Of a DNA stretch of 5,412 nt, positions 1 through 5,412 are shown piece by piece. The position numbers were made by a program, and so were the translations under genes. The notes under the pieces were generated by a model. The model was not told the origin of the DNA. It ran no database searches and saw nothing but the letters and a program-made list of their open reading frames with translations. The first letter of the stretch is position 1. Every line of letters begins with the position of its first letter. Source of the stretch: Bacteroidota bacterium (GTDB taxonomy: Bacteria > Bacteroidota > Bacteroidia > Bacteroidales > Dysgonomonadaceae). The DNA lies in NCBI GenBank assembly GCA_023418255.1, contig JAEZZZ010000121.1, positions 1 through 5,412 of the forward strand, given 5' to 3'.

Positions 1-126
1 GAATGAATATACCAATAAGCTTATCCGAGAGTATATTCCTAAGAAAACTTTTAAATTATGAAACACCAAAACAAATATTTTTTGCATCTTTGTAGAACTT
101 TGTTGCATTTAATACGTGAATCTAGG
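1..126 (+). mobile_element. IS30-family transposase remnant A (3' end, internally deleted)
   Basis: The frame starting at base 2 reads NEYTNKLIREYIPKKTF before a stop at 59-61. This matches the C-terminal signature of IS30-family DDE transposases (N-E-N-T-N-G-L-I-R-Q-Y-F-P-K), where the Glu of 'NE' is the third catalytic acid. The rest of the gene lies beyond the left edge. The terminal motif TGTTGCATT-N7-TGAAT follows at 101-121. From the NE(Y/N)TN codons to this motif there are 99 bases here but 179 in the neighbouring copy B, so about 80 bp coding for the transposase C-terminus is missing. It is a dead fragment. The family call rests on motif recognition and on the parallel with copy B. 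Confidence 0.7.
101..126 (+). repeat. IS30 terminal repeat of copy A
   Basis: TGTTGCATT at 101-109, a 7-base spacer, then TGAAT at 117-121 and a G at 125. The same two blocks with identical 16-base phasing occur at 405-425 in copy B, in the same orientation. In copy B the motif overlaps the transposase stop codon, as expected for the downstream terminal repeat of an insertion sequence. Here the frame also reads VAFNT then TGA, parallel to VALSV-TGA in copy B. The left-end partner is not in the window, so the inverted partner is unconfirmed. Confidence 0.5.
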
Positions 127-431
127 CTTGAATCCAGGGAATTCAGTTTTCATGAAGAAATTGCAAGTAAATTAAAGGTTTTTGTTAACTTTGCAAAGCC
201 GTACCGTTCATGAGAAATAGAAGCAAATGAAAACACAAATGGATTGATTAGGCAATACTTCCTCAAGGATACGAATTTCAGAGATATAACTCAGGAACAA
301 GTATTGTGCGTTCAGAACACTTTGAACTCAACACCGAGGAAAAGATTGATTTATATGTTTCCTAAAGAAACATATAAATCATTAATTAACAAAGAATTTG
401 ATGCTGTTGCATTATCAGTTTGAATTCAGCT
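127..431 (+). pseudogene. IS30-family transposase remnant B with in-frame TGA
   Basis: In the frame ending at the TGA at 421-423 the translation reads REFSFHEEIASKLK (136-177), then FAKPYRS, a TGA at 211-213, then ANENTNGLIRQYF (223-258), DITQEQVL and TPRKRL, and ends INKEFDAVALSV. This order (x-G-x-E-F-x-x-H-E-x-I-A, F-A-x-P-Y-x-S-W, the catalytic-Glu NENTNGLIRQYFPK block, then RPRKRLGY.SP.E) is the C-terminal catalytic domain of IS30 transposases. The TGA stands where the conserved Trp (TGG) is expected. Other family positions are also changed (TPRKRLIYMFP for the usual RPRKRLGY-S-P; RLESREF where SDNG-E-F is expected, so the second catalytic Asp is lost). The N-terminal two thirds is absent. 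No intact transposase could be made from it. Confidence 0.8.
405..430 (+). repeat. IS30 terminal repeat of copy B
   Basis: TGTTGCATT at 405-413 and TGAAT at 421-425, overlapping the final codons and stop of the transposase remnant. It matches the motif at 101-121 with the same spacing. It probably marks the outer right edge of the element, after which host sequence resumes at about 431. No target duplication can be tested because no left end is present. Confidence 0.5.
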
Positions 432-493
432 GTCTGTCTTATAATAAGCCTATAAGGCAAACTTTTATGCGATATTAACAATTTACAAAGAGT

Positions 494-999
494 ATGAGAA
501 CTTCTAGCCTACTTATTCTCGTTATTTTTTGTTTTCTGCTTTGTCCTGCAACAACAACAAAAGGGAGCAAAATGCGAAACAAGAATCCGCAGCAATCACC
601 AAGTCCATCTTTGTTATTGACTTGGAAAAAGCTATTAAAAATCCTGTTAAACCGATGAATTTGAGCGACTTTGTAGACGATGTCGAATATATCCGTCCCG
701 AGTATCCAGCAACTTTGGTTGATATAATTTTTGACATGTCAGTTAATGATAATTATTTATTATTAGAAGTTAGGGATCGCTTATTATGTTACACTCGTGA
801 AGGGAAATTTCTCCGTGAAATCGGTGGTAAAGGACAAGGTACTAAAGAGCATTTAGGTCTACGCTCACATGCTTTATACAATAATCTTGTCGCTATTAAT
901 AGTAACTTTAAACGCAAAATTTTATGGTATAATACTGACGGAGATTACATACAACAAACGCCAGTATCAGATGCTGTTTCTAAAATAAATCGGAATTAG
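494..999 (+). pseudogene. DUF5128-like six-bladed beta-propeller lipoprotein gene, frameshifted and truncated
   Basis: The ATG at 494 opens a lipoprotein signal peptide, MRTSSLLILVIF, then the frame is lost in the T-run at 525-530. The following frame (from about 529) continues with LFSALSC and NNNK, a good lipobox with the Cys at 547-549. One more T would join the two into a perfect signal peptide. The mature part has the N-terminal hallmarks of Bacteroidota DUF5128-type beta-propeller proteins: FVIDLEKAIKNP, MNLSDFVDDVEYI, then first-blade repeats such as LLCYTREGKFLREIGGKGQG and ILWYNTDGDYIQQ. It stops at TAG-TAA (997-1002) after about 170 residues, whereas relatives are usually about 370-400. 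The same frame reopens as ILDTSSEEIVSPASF up to 1122, possibly more of the same gene. An alternative is a TTG start at 529 giving an unexported short protein, which I think unlikely. The function of the family is unknown; many are outer-membrane or surface lipoproteins. Confidence 0.7.
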
Positions 1000-1019
1000 T
1001 AAATTTTAGACACATCTTC
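970..1019. repeat. Imperfect inverted repeat at the lipoprotein gene break
   Basis: Arms 970-989 and 1000-1019 match at 15 of 20 positions around a 10-base spacer. The perfect core is TCTAAAAT / ATTTTAGA. It sits exactly where the propeller reading frame ends (TAG-TAA at 997-1002). The stem is A+T-rich and no T-run follows, so it is a poor terminator. It could be a chance palindrome or the scar of a rearrangement. Confidence 0.4.
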
Positions 1020-1109
1020 GGAAGAAATCGTATCTCCTGCTTCATTTTCAAAAAGGGATCTTATCATTTCAGGATGCACAAGTATGACATATCTGAAGTC
1101 AAGCTTGTT

Positions 1110-1126
1110 AATAAATAAATAAATAA
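1110..1126. repeat. Short TAAA tandem repeat
   Basis: Three full TAAA units plus a partial unit (T at 1112, 1116, 1120 and 1124) in an A+T-rich stretch just past the propeller remnant. It falls in non-coding or decayed sequence, and no gene or promoter is seen whose expression it could tune. Confidence 0.5.
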
Positions 1127-1531
1127 TGAATATCCCTTCTTTAGGTCAGAGCTCGCACACAGGCAACCGAATTGCTTTGGATATTTTTCGGAATTCACAC
1201 GAGTAATGGGGCCAAGATGATTAAAAAAATAGCGAAGAAAAACCTCAGGCAATCGGCTTGATAAAATCTGAAAATCACAAAATAGAAGAACTTTTTTTAG
1301 TTTTCCGGATTGTTATGTTTTTCGCGTCGAACTTAAGCTGAAAAACTCAAAATAAATTAACCGAAAACAAAATCTTCAAAAATATAAAAAGAGTAAGGCT
1401 AAAATGTCTATCAAGCTTGCTCTAAAATTTGAATTTAACGAATAGCACTAAACATAACGTTTTTCGGAAATAACGAAAAAGCCAAGGTCACCTAAAAGAC
1501 GACGAATTTGGGGTGGTTCCCCTGAAAACAC
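1123..1531. other. Gene-less, apparently decayed stretch
   Basis: No convincing gene on either strand. Short open stretches are interrupted by stops. One on the + strand at about 1146-1247 reads ARTQATELLWIFFGIHTSN and then MIKKIAKKNLRQ, but I cannot assign it to a family. A 7-bp hairpin (TTTTTCG / CGAAAAA) lies at about 1460-1480 and a small GGGG-TGGTT-CCCC hairpin at about 1510-1522; neither is a clear regulatory element. The stretch is most simply read as the remains of accessory genes between the lipoprotein pseudogene and the oxidase operon. Confidence 0.6.
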
Positions 1532-1573
1532 AAACAGAGGATGTCTCAAAAAGGACATCCTCTGTTTTTTTTT
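1532..1573. terminator. Rho-independent terminator, probably bidirectional
   Basis: A perfect 14-bp inverted repeat, AAACAGAGGATGTC (1532-1545) with GACATCCTCTGTTT (1554-1567), around an 8-base loop. On the + strand it runs into nine T (1565-1573), a strong terminator for rightward transcription. On the - strand, 70 bp after the cydB stop, the stem is followed by the weaker TTTGTGTTTT tract, so it probably also ends the oxidase operon. It separates the decayed left side from the intact right side. Confidence 0.85.
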
Positions 1574-1637
1574 ACATAAGCAAAAACTTTTATCGTACAG
1601 CAATATCTTAAAAAATCAAAACAATGAATTGAACAAA

Positions 1638-2795
1638 TTAGTACGAATGTCCGTCCGTTTTTAAATCGTCTATATGCAACCTCTTTTTCTCCAAAGCGCG
1701 CCATGCATAAATAATGTATGCAAGAACAAAAGGAATCAGCAACGAAACGATGGACATCAGTTGCAACGTTTTTTCGCTGGATGAAGAGTTTTGAATCGTT
1801 AACGAACTTTGAATAAACTCGCCCTTAGCTGGATAATACGCCGTATTGTTATATCCAACAACTAACAGCAACATGGTAACAGTTAGTACAGTTCCAATGC
1901 CGGCAAACCAGATTCCCTTTTTAAATCCGGGCTTGAAAATTGTGGCAATAATACCAAACAATACGCTCACGACACCTAATAGGAATATAGCTAGCACAAT
2001 AGGCATATCCAGAAAGTTTTGTAAATATTTCATGCTTTCGAGCGAAACAACTTTGGTCTCGGGATTAACGGCATATCCTTTTGCAAAGAGCGTCCAAATT
2101 AAAAAAGCAAGAAAAAACACAACAAATGGAACTCCATTGTATAACGTGTATTTCTTTGAACGTGCTACTAACGTATCATGGTTAATTCGATTGACAAAAT
2201 ATAGGCTTGCCAATGTGCGCGCCAAAAAGAGGACAGCCAATCCCAATAGCCAATTTCGCACATCAAACAACGCTTCTAATCCGTGTAATGGATTTTGCCA
2301 CTGACTGATAACGAATCCATCCGAACCCATTCCGGCAATATTCCCTTTATTGACCGAAAATTCGGACCCGGTGAAGAACGTAGCAACTGCTGCTCCCAGC
2401 AAGAAAGAGCCTAATACACCGTTGATAAATAGAAATATACGATAGGTTTTTGCTCCGAAAATGTTACCCGGTTTAGATTGAAATTCATACGATACGGCTT
2501 GTAAAACAAAACAGAACAATAACAAAATCCACACCCAATATGCGCCTCCAAAACTTGTGGAATAAAACAACGGAAACGATGCAAAAAATGCACCTCCAAA
2601 TGTAACAAGCGTGGTGAAAGTATATTCCCATTTTCTACCAAGCGCGTTTACCAACAGTTTTTTCTCATCTTCGGTTTTCGAAAGTGAGTTAATCATGGAT
2701 TGTCCGCCTTGTACGAAAAACAGAAAAACGAGTAATCCACCGAGAAGTGAGATGATAAACCACCAATAATGTTGTAAAAATGAATATGTAAACAT
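1638..2795 (-). CDS. cydB: Cytochrome bd quinol oxidase subunit II
   Basis: 385 residues, close to the 379 of E. coli CydB. CydB is the membrane partner of CydA in cytochrome bd oxidase; it binds no heme in the E. coli enzyme but is needed for assembly and stability. About nine membrane spans can be picked out (roughly residues 10-30, 60-78, 85-101, 118-141, 180-201, 220-237, 265-285, 295-314, 345-366). Family landmarks are GGAFFASFPLFYS (67-79), SLTIQNSSSS (331-340) and the C-terminal DDLKTDGHSY, which parallels DIERNTHSLY in E. coli. The E. coli acidic motif TDGFDMG after TM1 is VQGGQSM here (28-34), and WDGNQVW is WEYTFTT (56-62); I recall this as the normal Bacteroidota form. The ATG at 2793-2795 aligns with the E. 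coli start. It lies 56 bp behind cydA and is last in the operon; no cydX, cydC or cydD follows. Confidence 0.96.
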   Translation of the reverse strand: MFTYSFLQHYWWFIISLLGGLLVFLFFVQGGQSMINSLSKTEDEKKLLVNALGRKWEYTFTTLVTFGGAFFASFPLFYSTSFGGAYWVWILLLFCFVLQAVSYEFQSKPGNIFGAKTYRIFLFINGVLGSFLLGAAVATFFTGSEFSVNKGNIAGMGSDGFVISQWQNPLHGLEALFDVRNWLLGLAVLFLARTLASLYFVNRINHDTLVARSKKYTLYNGVPFVVFFLAFLIWTLFAKGYAVNPETKVVSLESMKYLQNFLDMPIVLAIFLLGVVSVLFGIIATIFKPGFKKGIWFAGIGTVLTVTMLLLVVGYNNTAYYPAKGEFIQSSLTIQNSSSSEKTLQLMSIVSLLIPFVLAYIIYAWRALEKKRLHIDDLKTDGHSY

Positions 2796-2851
2796 AATCT
2801 ATATCTTTTTAGGTTTTCAAAAAATTTGTATACAAGAGAGATGAGAATGGA

Positions 2852-4390
2852 TTATAATTCCGGTCCTTTCTTAATTTGTTTCACCATGATGGTTATTTCT
2901 GCAATAAGCAATGCCGTAAAGAGAATGCTGAACATAACAAATGTAATGGCAACATTACTCGTTGAAACACCTGATACAGCTGCTTGCACAGGGAGAACAT
3001 TTTGAATGGTCCACGGTTGACGTCCCACTTCGGCAACAACCCAACCCAACTGACCGGCGATATATGCTAACGGTATACTCCATAATCCAACATATTGCAA
3101 CCATTTAGTGCCTTCCATTTTCTTTTTATGTGTATAATACCAAACGACCGCAAACATTAATAAGAAATAGAAACCTATCATCACCATGATATGAAATGCA
3201 TAAAATGTCAATGGTACATTCGGTATCAAATCTTCTGGTTTGTCAAGATATGCATATCCAAAGTAAGCATAGTTTTCACGAAGTTCCGCTTCGTAAGCAC
3301 TGCCATCACGACCTTCGTCAATAGCGGTTTTATAGTTTGCCAAAGCATTCAACGCTTTTTTACCTCGTTCCTGTTTTTCGGTAAACGACAAAGCCGTTGT
3401 ACCATCCTGCAATGTGTATCCTCCATCAATAATATCTTTTATTCCGGGAACAAAAGCATTCAAATTGCGATATCCTAAGAAAGAAAGCAGTTTGGGAAGT
3501 TCCACTTTGAATATATAGGGATCTTTTTCGTCGGTATGAGATTTTTTTGCCGGGTTTAGCATACCGACTGCAACCAGTCCGGCACCCTCTTTTCCTTCAT
3601 ACAAGCCTTCCATAGCCGCGAGTTTCATCGGCTGTTTTTGAGCCACTTCATATCCGGAACCGTCACCGGTGATGGCAATCAGGACAAACGAAACCAAGCC
3701 AAAAATGGCAGCTACTTTTATGCTTTTCAAAGCAAAGTCTTGATTTCGTTTCTTCAACAAATACCAAGACGAAACACCAACAACAAAAGCTGCTCCTAAT
3801 CCCCACGAAGAGAATACAGTGTGCAAAAATTTATTGATAGCTACAGGCGAAAATGCAACAGACAAAAAGCTGGTCATCTCGTTTCGCACGGTGTTCGGAT
3901 TGAACTCCATGCCGACAGGATATTGCATCCATGCATTTGCTACAAGAATCCAAAAAGCGGAAAGAGTTGCTCCAATCACAGTAAGCCATGTGGCTGCAAG
4001 GTGCGTTTTTTTGCCCACACGATTCCATCCAAAAAACATGATGGAAATGAAAGTGGCTTCCATAAAAAAGGCAACAATACCTTCAATGGCAAGCGGTGCT
4101 CCAAAAATATCACCCACAAACCAACTGTAATTAGACCAGTTGGTACCGAATTGAAATTCCAGAATGATGCCCGTAGCTACACCAATCGCGAAGTTAATTC
4201 CGAAAATTGTTTGCCAAAACTTGGCTGTTTTTTTCCATTGTTCATCCCCGGTTCTTACATACTTTGTCTCCATAATGGACATGATGATTCCCAAACCCAG
4301 TGTTAGAGGAACAAATAACCAATGGTAGCCGGCAGTTAATGCAAACTGCGCTCTTGACCAATTGACTAATGATGCGTTTAATAATTCCAT
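2852..4390 (-). CDS. cydA: Cytochrome bd quinol oxidase subunit I
   Basis: 512 residues (E. coli CydA is 522). It is the catalytic, heme-bearing subunit of the inner-membrane oxidase that oxidises quinol (probably menaquinol here) and reduces O2 to water. By alignment with E. coli: His23 (H19, heme d ligand), His190 and Met402 (H186 and M393, heme b558), Glu454 (E445, heme b595), Glu103 and Glu111 (E99 and E107, proton path), Lys256 and Glu261 in the quinol loop (K252 and E257), Arg457 in GRQPW (R448). Nine spans fit, with a loop of about 145 residues between TM6 (ends near 242) and TM7 (starts near 391), about the E. coli length and so the long (L) Q-loop class. One oddity: the FRIM motif before TM7 is FHIM, placing His400 at E. 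coli Arg391. The start matches the family N-terminus (SRAQFALTAGYHWLFVPLTLG from residue 12). It lies 44 bp after the DUF4492 gene. Confidence 0.97.
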   Translation of the reverse strand: MELLNASLVNWSRAQFALTAGYHWLFVPLTLGLGIIMSIMETKYVRTGDEQWKKTAKFWQTIFGINFAIGVATGIILEFQFGTNWSNYSWFVGDIFGAPLAIEGIVAFFMEATFISIMFFGWNRVGKKTHLAATWLTVIGATLSAFWILVANAWMQYPVGMEFNPNTVRNEMTSFLSVAFSPVAINKFLHTVFSSWGLGAAFVVGVSSWYLLKKRNQDFALKSIKVAAIFGLVSFVLIAITGDGSGYEVAQKQPMKLAAMEGLYEGKEGAGLVAVGMLNPAKKSHTDEKDPYIFKVELPKLLSFLGYRNLNAFVPGIKDIIDGGYTLQDGTTALSFTEKQERGKKALNALANYKTAIDEGRDGSAYEAELRENYAYFGYAYLDKPEDLIPNVPLTFYAFHIMVMIGFYFLLMFAVVWYYTHKKKMEGTKWLQYVGLWSIPLAYIAGQLGWVVAEVGRQPWTIQNVLPVQAAVSGVSTSNVAITFVMFSILFTALLIAEITIMVKQIKKGPEL

Positions 4391-4434
4391 AGATTTTTAA
4401 AATATTGATTAAATGATACTTGTATTTAATAATT

Positions 4435-4680
4435 CTATTTCGATGCTGTCTCTGATTTATCTACAAGCTGTTCGATTACATGGTTTGCTTTCTCATCATC
4501 ACCTTCAAATTGATTTAATTGTTTTGGGAAAAAGAAGGGTTTTAGTACCAAAAACATAATTGTGAGTTTTATAATAACAACAATCCATAACGTTTTTCCT
4601 AATGGCGTCATGTGAGTAAAGCCTTCCCAAAACATTTTGAACCAATTGAATTTTGGTTTTGATGACGGATTAGATTTCAT
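4435..4680 (-). CDS. DUF4492 small single-span membrane protein of the cyd operon
   Basis: 81 residues: a basic, aromatic N-terminus (FNWFKMFWEGF at 11-21), one membrane span at about 31-51 (LWIVVIIKLTIMFLVLKPFF), then an acidic, polar tail. The pattern W-x-x-F-x-x-G-F-x-x-M-T-x-L-G-K-x-L-W fits the DUF4492 family, small proteins that to my knowledge sit next to cydA in Bacteroidota and some Campylobacterota. No biochemical role is known to me. Position and topology suggest an accessory or assembly subunit of the bd oxidase, comparable to CydX (one span) although encoded upstream rather than downstream; that is inference. It starts 30 bp after the DUF3467 stop and ends 44 bp before cydA, so co-transcription is likely. 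The ATG at 4678-4680 is preceded by a Shine-Dalgarno-like AGGAAA. Confidence 0.85.
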   Translation of the reverse strand: MKSNPSSKPKFNWFKMFWEGFTHMTPLGKTLWIVVIIKLTIMFLVLKPFFFPKQLNQFEGDDEKANHVIEQLVDKSETASK

Positions 4681-4689
4681 TTATTTGTG

Positions 4690-4695
4690 TTTCCT
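4690..4695 (-). promoter_or_regulatory. Shine-Dalgarno-like site for the DUF4492 gene
   Basis: AGGAAA on the - strand, 9 bases before the ATG at 4680. It shares AGGA with the Shine-Dalgarno core. The cydA, cydB and DUF3467 starts show no such site, as is usual in Bacteroidota, so this one supports the chosen start but may be coincidence. Confidence 0.3.
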
Positions 4696-4710
4696 ATAAT
4701 AAATTTGCTT

Positions 4711-5019
4711 TCATGCTTCTCCCACACCTCCTATTGGTGGGAAAAAGCCCGGTTCATTCGCCAAATGAATGGTACCATTCTGATTTTCGTACTTATCTAT
4801 GTTATCTTTTAGGGCCGTCAACAAACGCTTGGCATGCTCCGGTGTAAGAATAATGCGTGATTTAACTTTGGCCTTACTAATTCCGGGAACGATTCGAATA
4901 AAATCCAATACAAACTCAGAAGAAGAGTGTGAAATAATTGCCAGGTTGGAATATGTTCCTTGTGCAATCTCTTCGTTTAGTTCAATCTGGATTTGATTTT
5001 CTTTATTAAAATTATCCAT
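4711..5019 (-). CDS. DUF3467 family protein
   Basis: 102 residues, soluble, without signal peptide or membrane span. Recognised by QIELNEEIAQGTYSNLAII (11-29), EFVLDFIRIVPG (35-46) and KSRIILTPEHAKRLLTAL (53-70), the conserved body of DUF3467. A variable tail ends PPIGGVGEA. DUF3467 is common in Bacteroidota and, as I recall, usually stands elsewhere in the genome, for example near rpoC; its function is unknown. Here it is first in the cyd transcription unit, 169 bp downstream of pntB with a terminator between, and 30 bp ahead of the DUF4492 gene. That could mean a role tied to the oxidase or simply placement behind a shared promoter. The ATG at 5017-5019 gives the usual family length of about 100 residues. 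Confidence 0.88.
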   Translation of the reverse strand: MDNFNKENQIQIELNEEIAQGTYSNLAIISHSSSEFVLDFIRIVPGISKAKVKSRIILTPEHAKRLLTALKDNIDKYENQNGTIHLANEPGFFPPIGGVGEA

Positions 5020-5070
5020 TTAATGATTGTGATTAGCTGCTATTTCTAAAATTAAACTAAGAATATTCAA

Positions 5071-5102
5071 CAAAGAAAAAAATAATTTTTTATATAAACA
5101 AA
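5071..5102 (-). promoter_or_regulatory. Candidate Bacteroidota-type promoter of the DUF3467-DUF4492-cydAB unit
   Basis: On the - strand TTTG (5102-5099) is followed after 20 bases by TTTCTTTG (5078-5071). The Bacteroidota sigma-ABfr consensus is a -33 TTTG and a -7 TAnnTTTG about 19-21 bases apart; only the A of the -7 box is missing. It lies just downstream of the pntB terminator and about 50 bases before the DUF3467 start, where the operon promoter is expected. The region is very A+T-rich, so chance matches are possible. Confidence 0.4.
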
Positions 5103-5110
5103 CATATTAC

Positions 5111-5149
5111 AAAAAAAGTACCTTCTTAAATTCTTAGAAGGCACTTTTT
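5111..5149 (-). terminator. Rho-independent terminator of pntB
   Basis: A 14-position stem with one A/C mismatch pairs 5113-5126 with 5136-5149 around a 9-base loop. The core is CCTTCT / AGAAGG. Read on the - strand, it is followed by seven T (complement of 5111-5117). It lies about 40 bp after the pntB stop and before the candidate operon promoter, so the oxidase operon is probably transcribed separately from pntB. Confidence 0.85.
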
Positions 5150-5188
5150 CAAAAATAAAAGGCTAAATTTATTGCATTTTTTATCCTA

Positions 5189-5412
5189 TTATTTTAAAAT
5201 TGACATAATTTTATTGAGGGATTCTTTGGCATCGCCCAAATAGAGATAAACTCCTTCGGCGCGATGATAGAGTGGATTGTCCACACCGCTATAACCCGGT
5301 TTGGTATCGAAGTTGCAAATAAAAATATGTTTTGCATGATCTACGTTCAAAACAGGCATACCGTAAATGGGCGTGCCTTCGGCATCGCGTGCCGAAGGAT
5401 TCAACACATCGT
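5189..5412 (-). CDS. pntB: NAD(P) transhydrogenase subunit beta, C-terminal end (partial)
   Basis: The last 74 codons or so; the gene runs off the right edge. DVLNPSAR, GTPIYGMPVLNVDHAK, GYSGVDNPLY and LGDAKESLNKIM match the end of the NADP(H)-binding domain III of PntB (E. coli: CEVNPAA, SPIYGMPIL, GYAGVQNPLF, FGDAKASV). The enzyme is an inner-membrane proton pump that uses proton-motive force to reduce NADP+ with NADH. The loop before GYSGV reads CNFDTKP, whereas E. coli has KRSMNT there, whose Lys-Arg-Ser residues contact the NADP 2'-phosphate; I recall similar forms in other anaerobes but cannot confirm this here. pntA should lie upstream, outside the window. A terminator follows the stop. 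Confidence 0.93.
   Translation of the reverse strand, partial: DVLNPSARDAEGTPIYGMPVLNVDHAKHIFICNFDTKPGYSGVDNPLYHRAEGVYLYLGDAKESLNKIMSILK

Noticed and set aside
522..737. 71-codon - strand frame over the lipoprotein remnant
   Set aside because: Opposite strand of a recognisable DUF5128-type sequence; composition not protein-like.
1110..1126. TAAA tandem repeat as a phase-variation switch
   Set aside because: Only three full units, and outside any intact gene or promoter.
1064..1252. 62-codon - strand frame in the decayed stretch
   Set aside because: Crosses the TAAA repeat, no recognised motif and no ribosome site or partner genes; not enough support.
1146..1340. Two overlapping + strand stretches resembling a transposase tail (ATELLWIFFGIHTSN, then IGLIKSENHKIEELF)
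   Set aside because: I could not tie them to any family; kept only as a note in the gene-less stretch.
1846..2304. Open frame on the + strand inside cydB
   Set aside because: Antisense shadow of a clear cydB gene; no family features.
3821..4306. Overlapping + strand open frames inside cydA (also 3819-4130 and 3191-3478)
   Set aside because: Antisense shadows of cydA, rich in Cys, His and Lys as such shadows often are; no start context or domain.
1..5412. CRISPR array, tRNA or rRNA
   Set aside because: No regularly spaced repeats, cloverleaf or rRNA signature seen on either strand.

Overview
The window looks like chromosomal DNA of a Bacteroidota member, most likely Bacteroidales. The CydB is of the Bacteroidota type (VQGGQS near TM1, LGRKWE before TM2). 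A DUF4492 gene precedes cydA, and a DUF3467 protein and a DUF5128-like six-bladed beta-propeller lipoprotein are present. Most start codons lack a clear Shine-Dalgarno sequence. The genus cannot be told from this sequence.

The left third (1 to about 1530) is a decayed accessory stretch read on the + strand. It holds two adjacent remnants of IS30-family transposase genes. The first (about 1-126) enters from the left edge and has lost about 80 bp internally. The second (about 127-430) carries an in-frame TGA. Both end in the same terminal motif, TGTTGCATT-N7-TGAAT. Next comes a beta-propeller lipoprotein gene (494-999) that is broken twice: by a one-base frameshift in a T-run inside its signal peptide, and by a double stop after about a third of the usual length. 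From about 1123 to 1531 no gene is recognisable. A strong hairpin with a T9 run (1532-1573) closes this side.

The right two thirds are intact and read on the - strand, so transcription runs right to left. The 3' end of pntB (NAD(P) transhydrogenase beta subunit) enters at the right edge and ends in a rho-independent terminator. After a candidate Bacteroidota-type promoter come four closely spaced genes: a DUF3467 protein, a DUF4492 single-span membrane protein, cydA and cydB, with gaps of 30, 44 and 56 bp. CydA and CydB form cytochrome bd quinol oxidase, the high-affinity oxygen-reducing terminal oxidase, which helps many anaerobes of this phylum survive and respire at trace oxygen. DUF4492 may be a small accessory subunit comparable to CydX. 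Transhydrogenase (proton-motive force to NADPH) and bd oxidase (quinol to O2, generating proton-motive force) are both membrane energy-coupling enzymes.

I see no clearly new system. The points most worth checking are a His in place of the conserved Arg beside the heme b558 Met ligand of CydA, the DUF4492 and DUF3467 genes at the head of the oxidase operon, the homopolymer frameshift in the lipoprotein gene, and the divergent NADP-binding loop of PntB.
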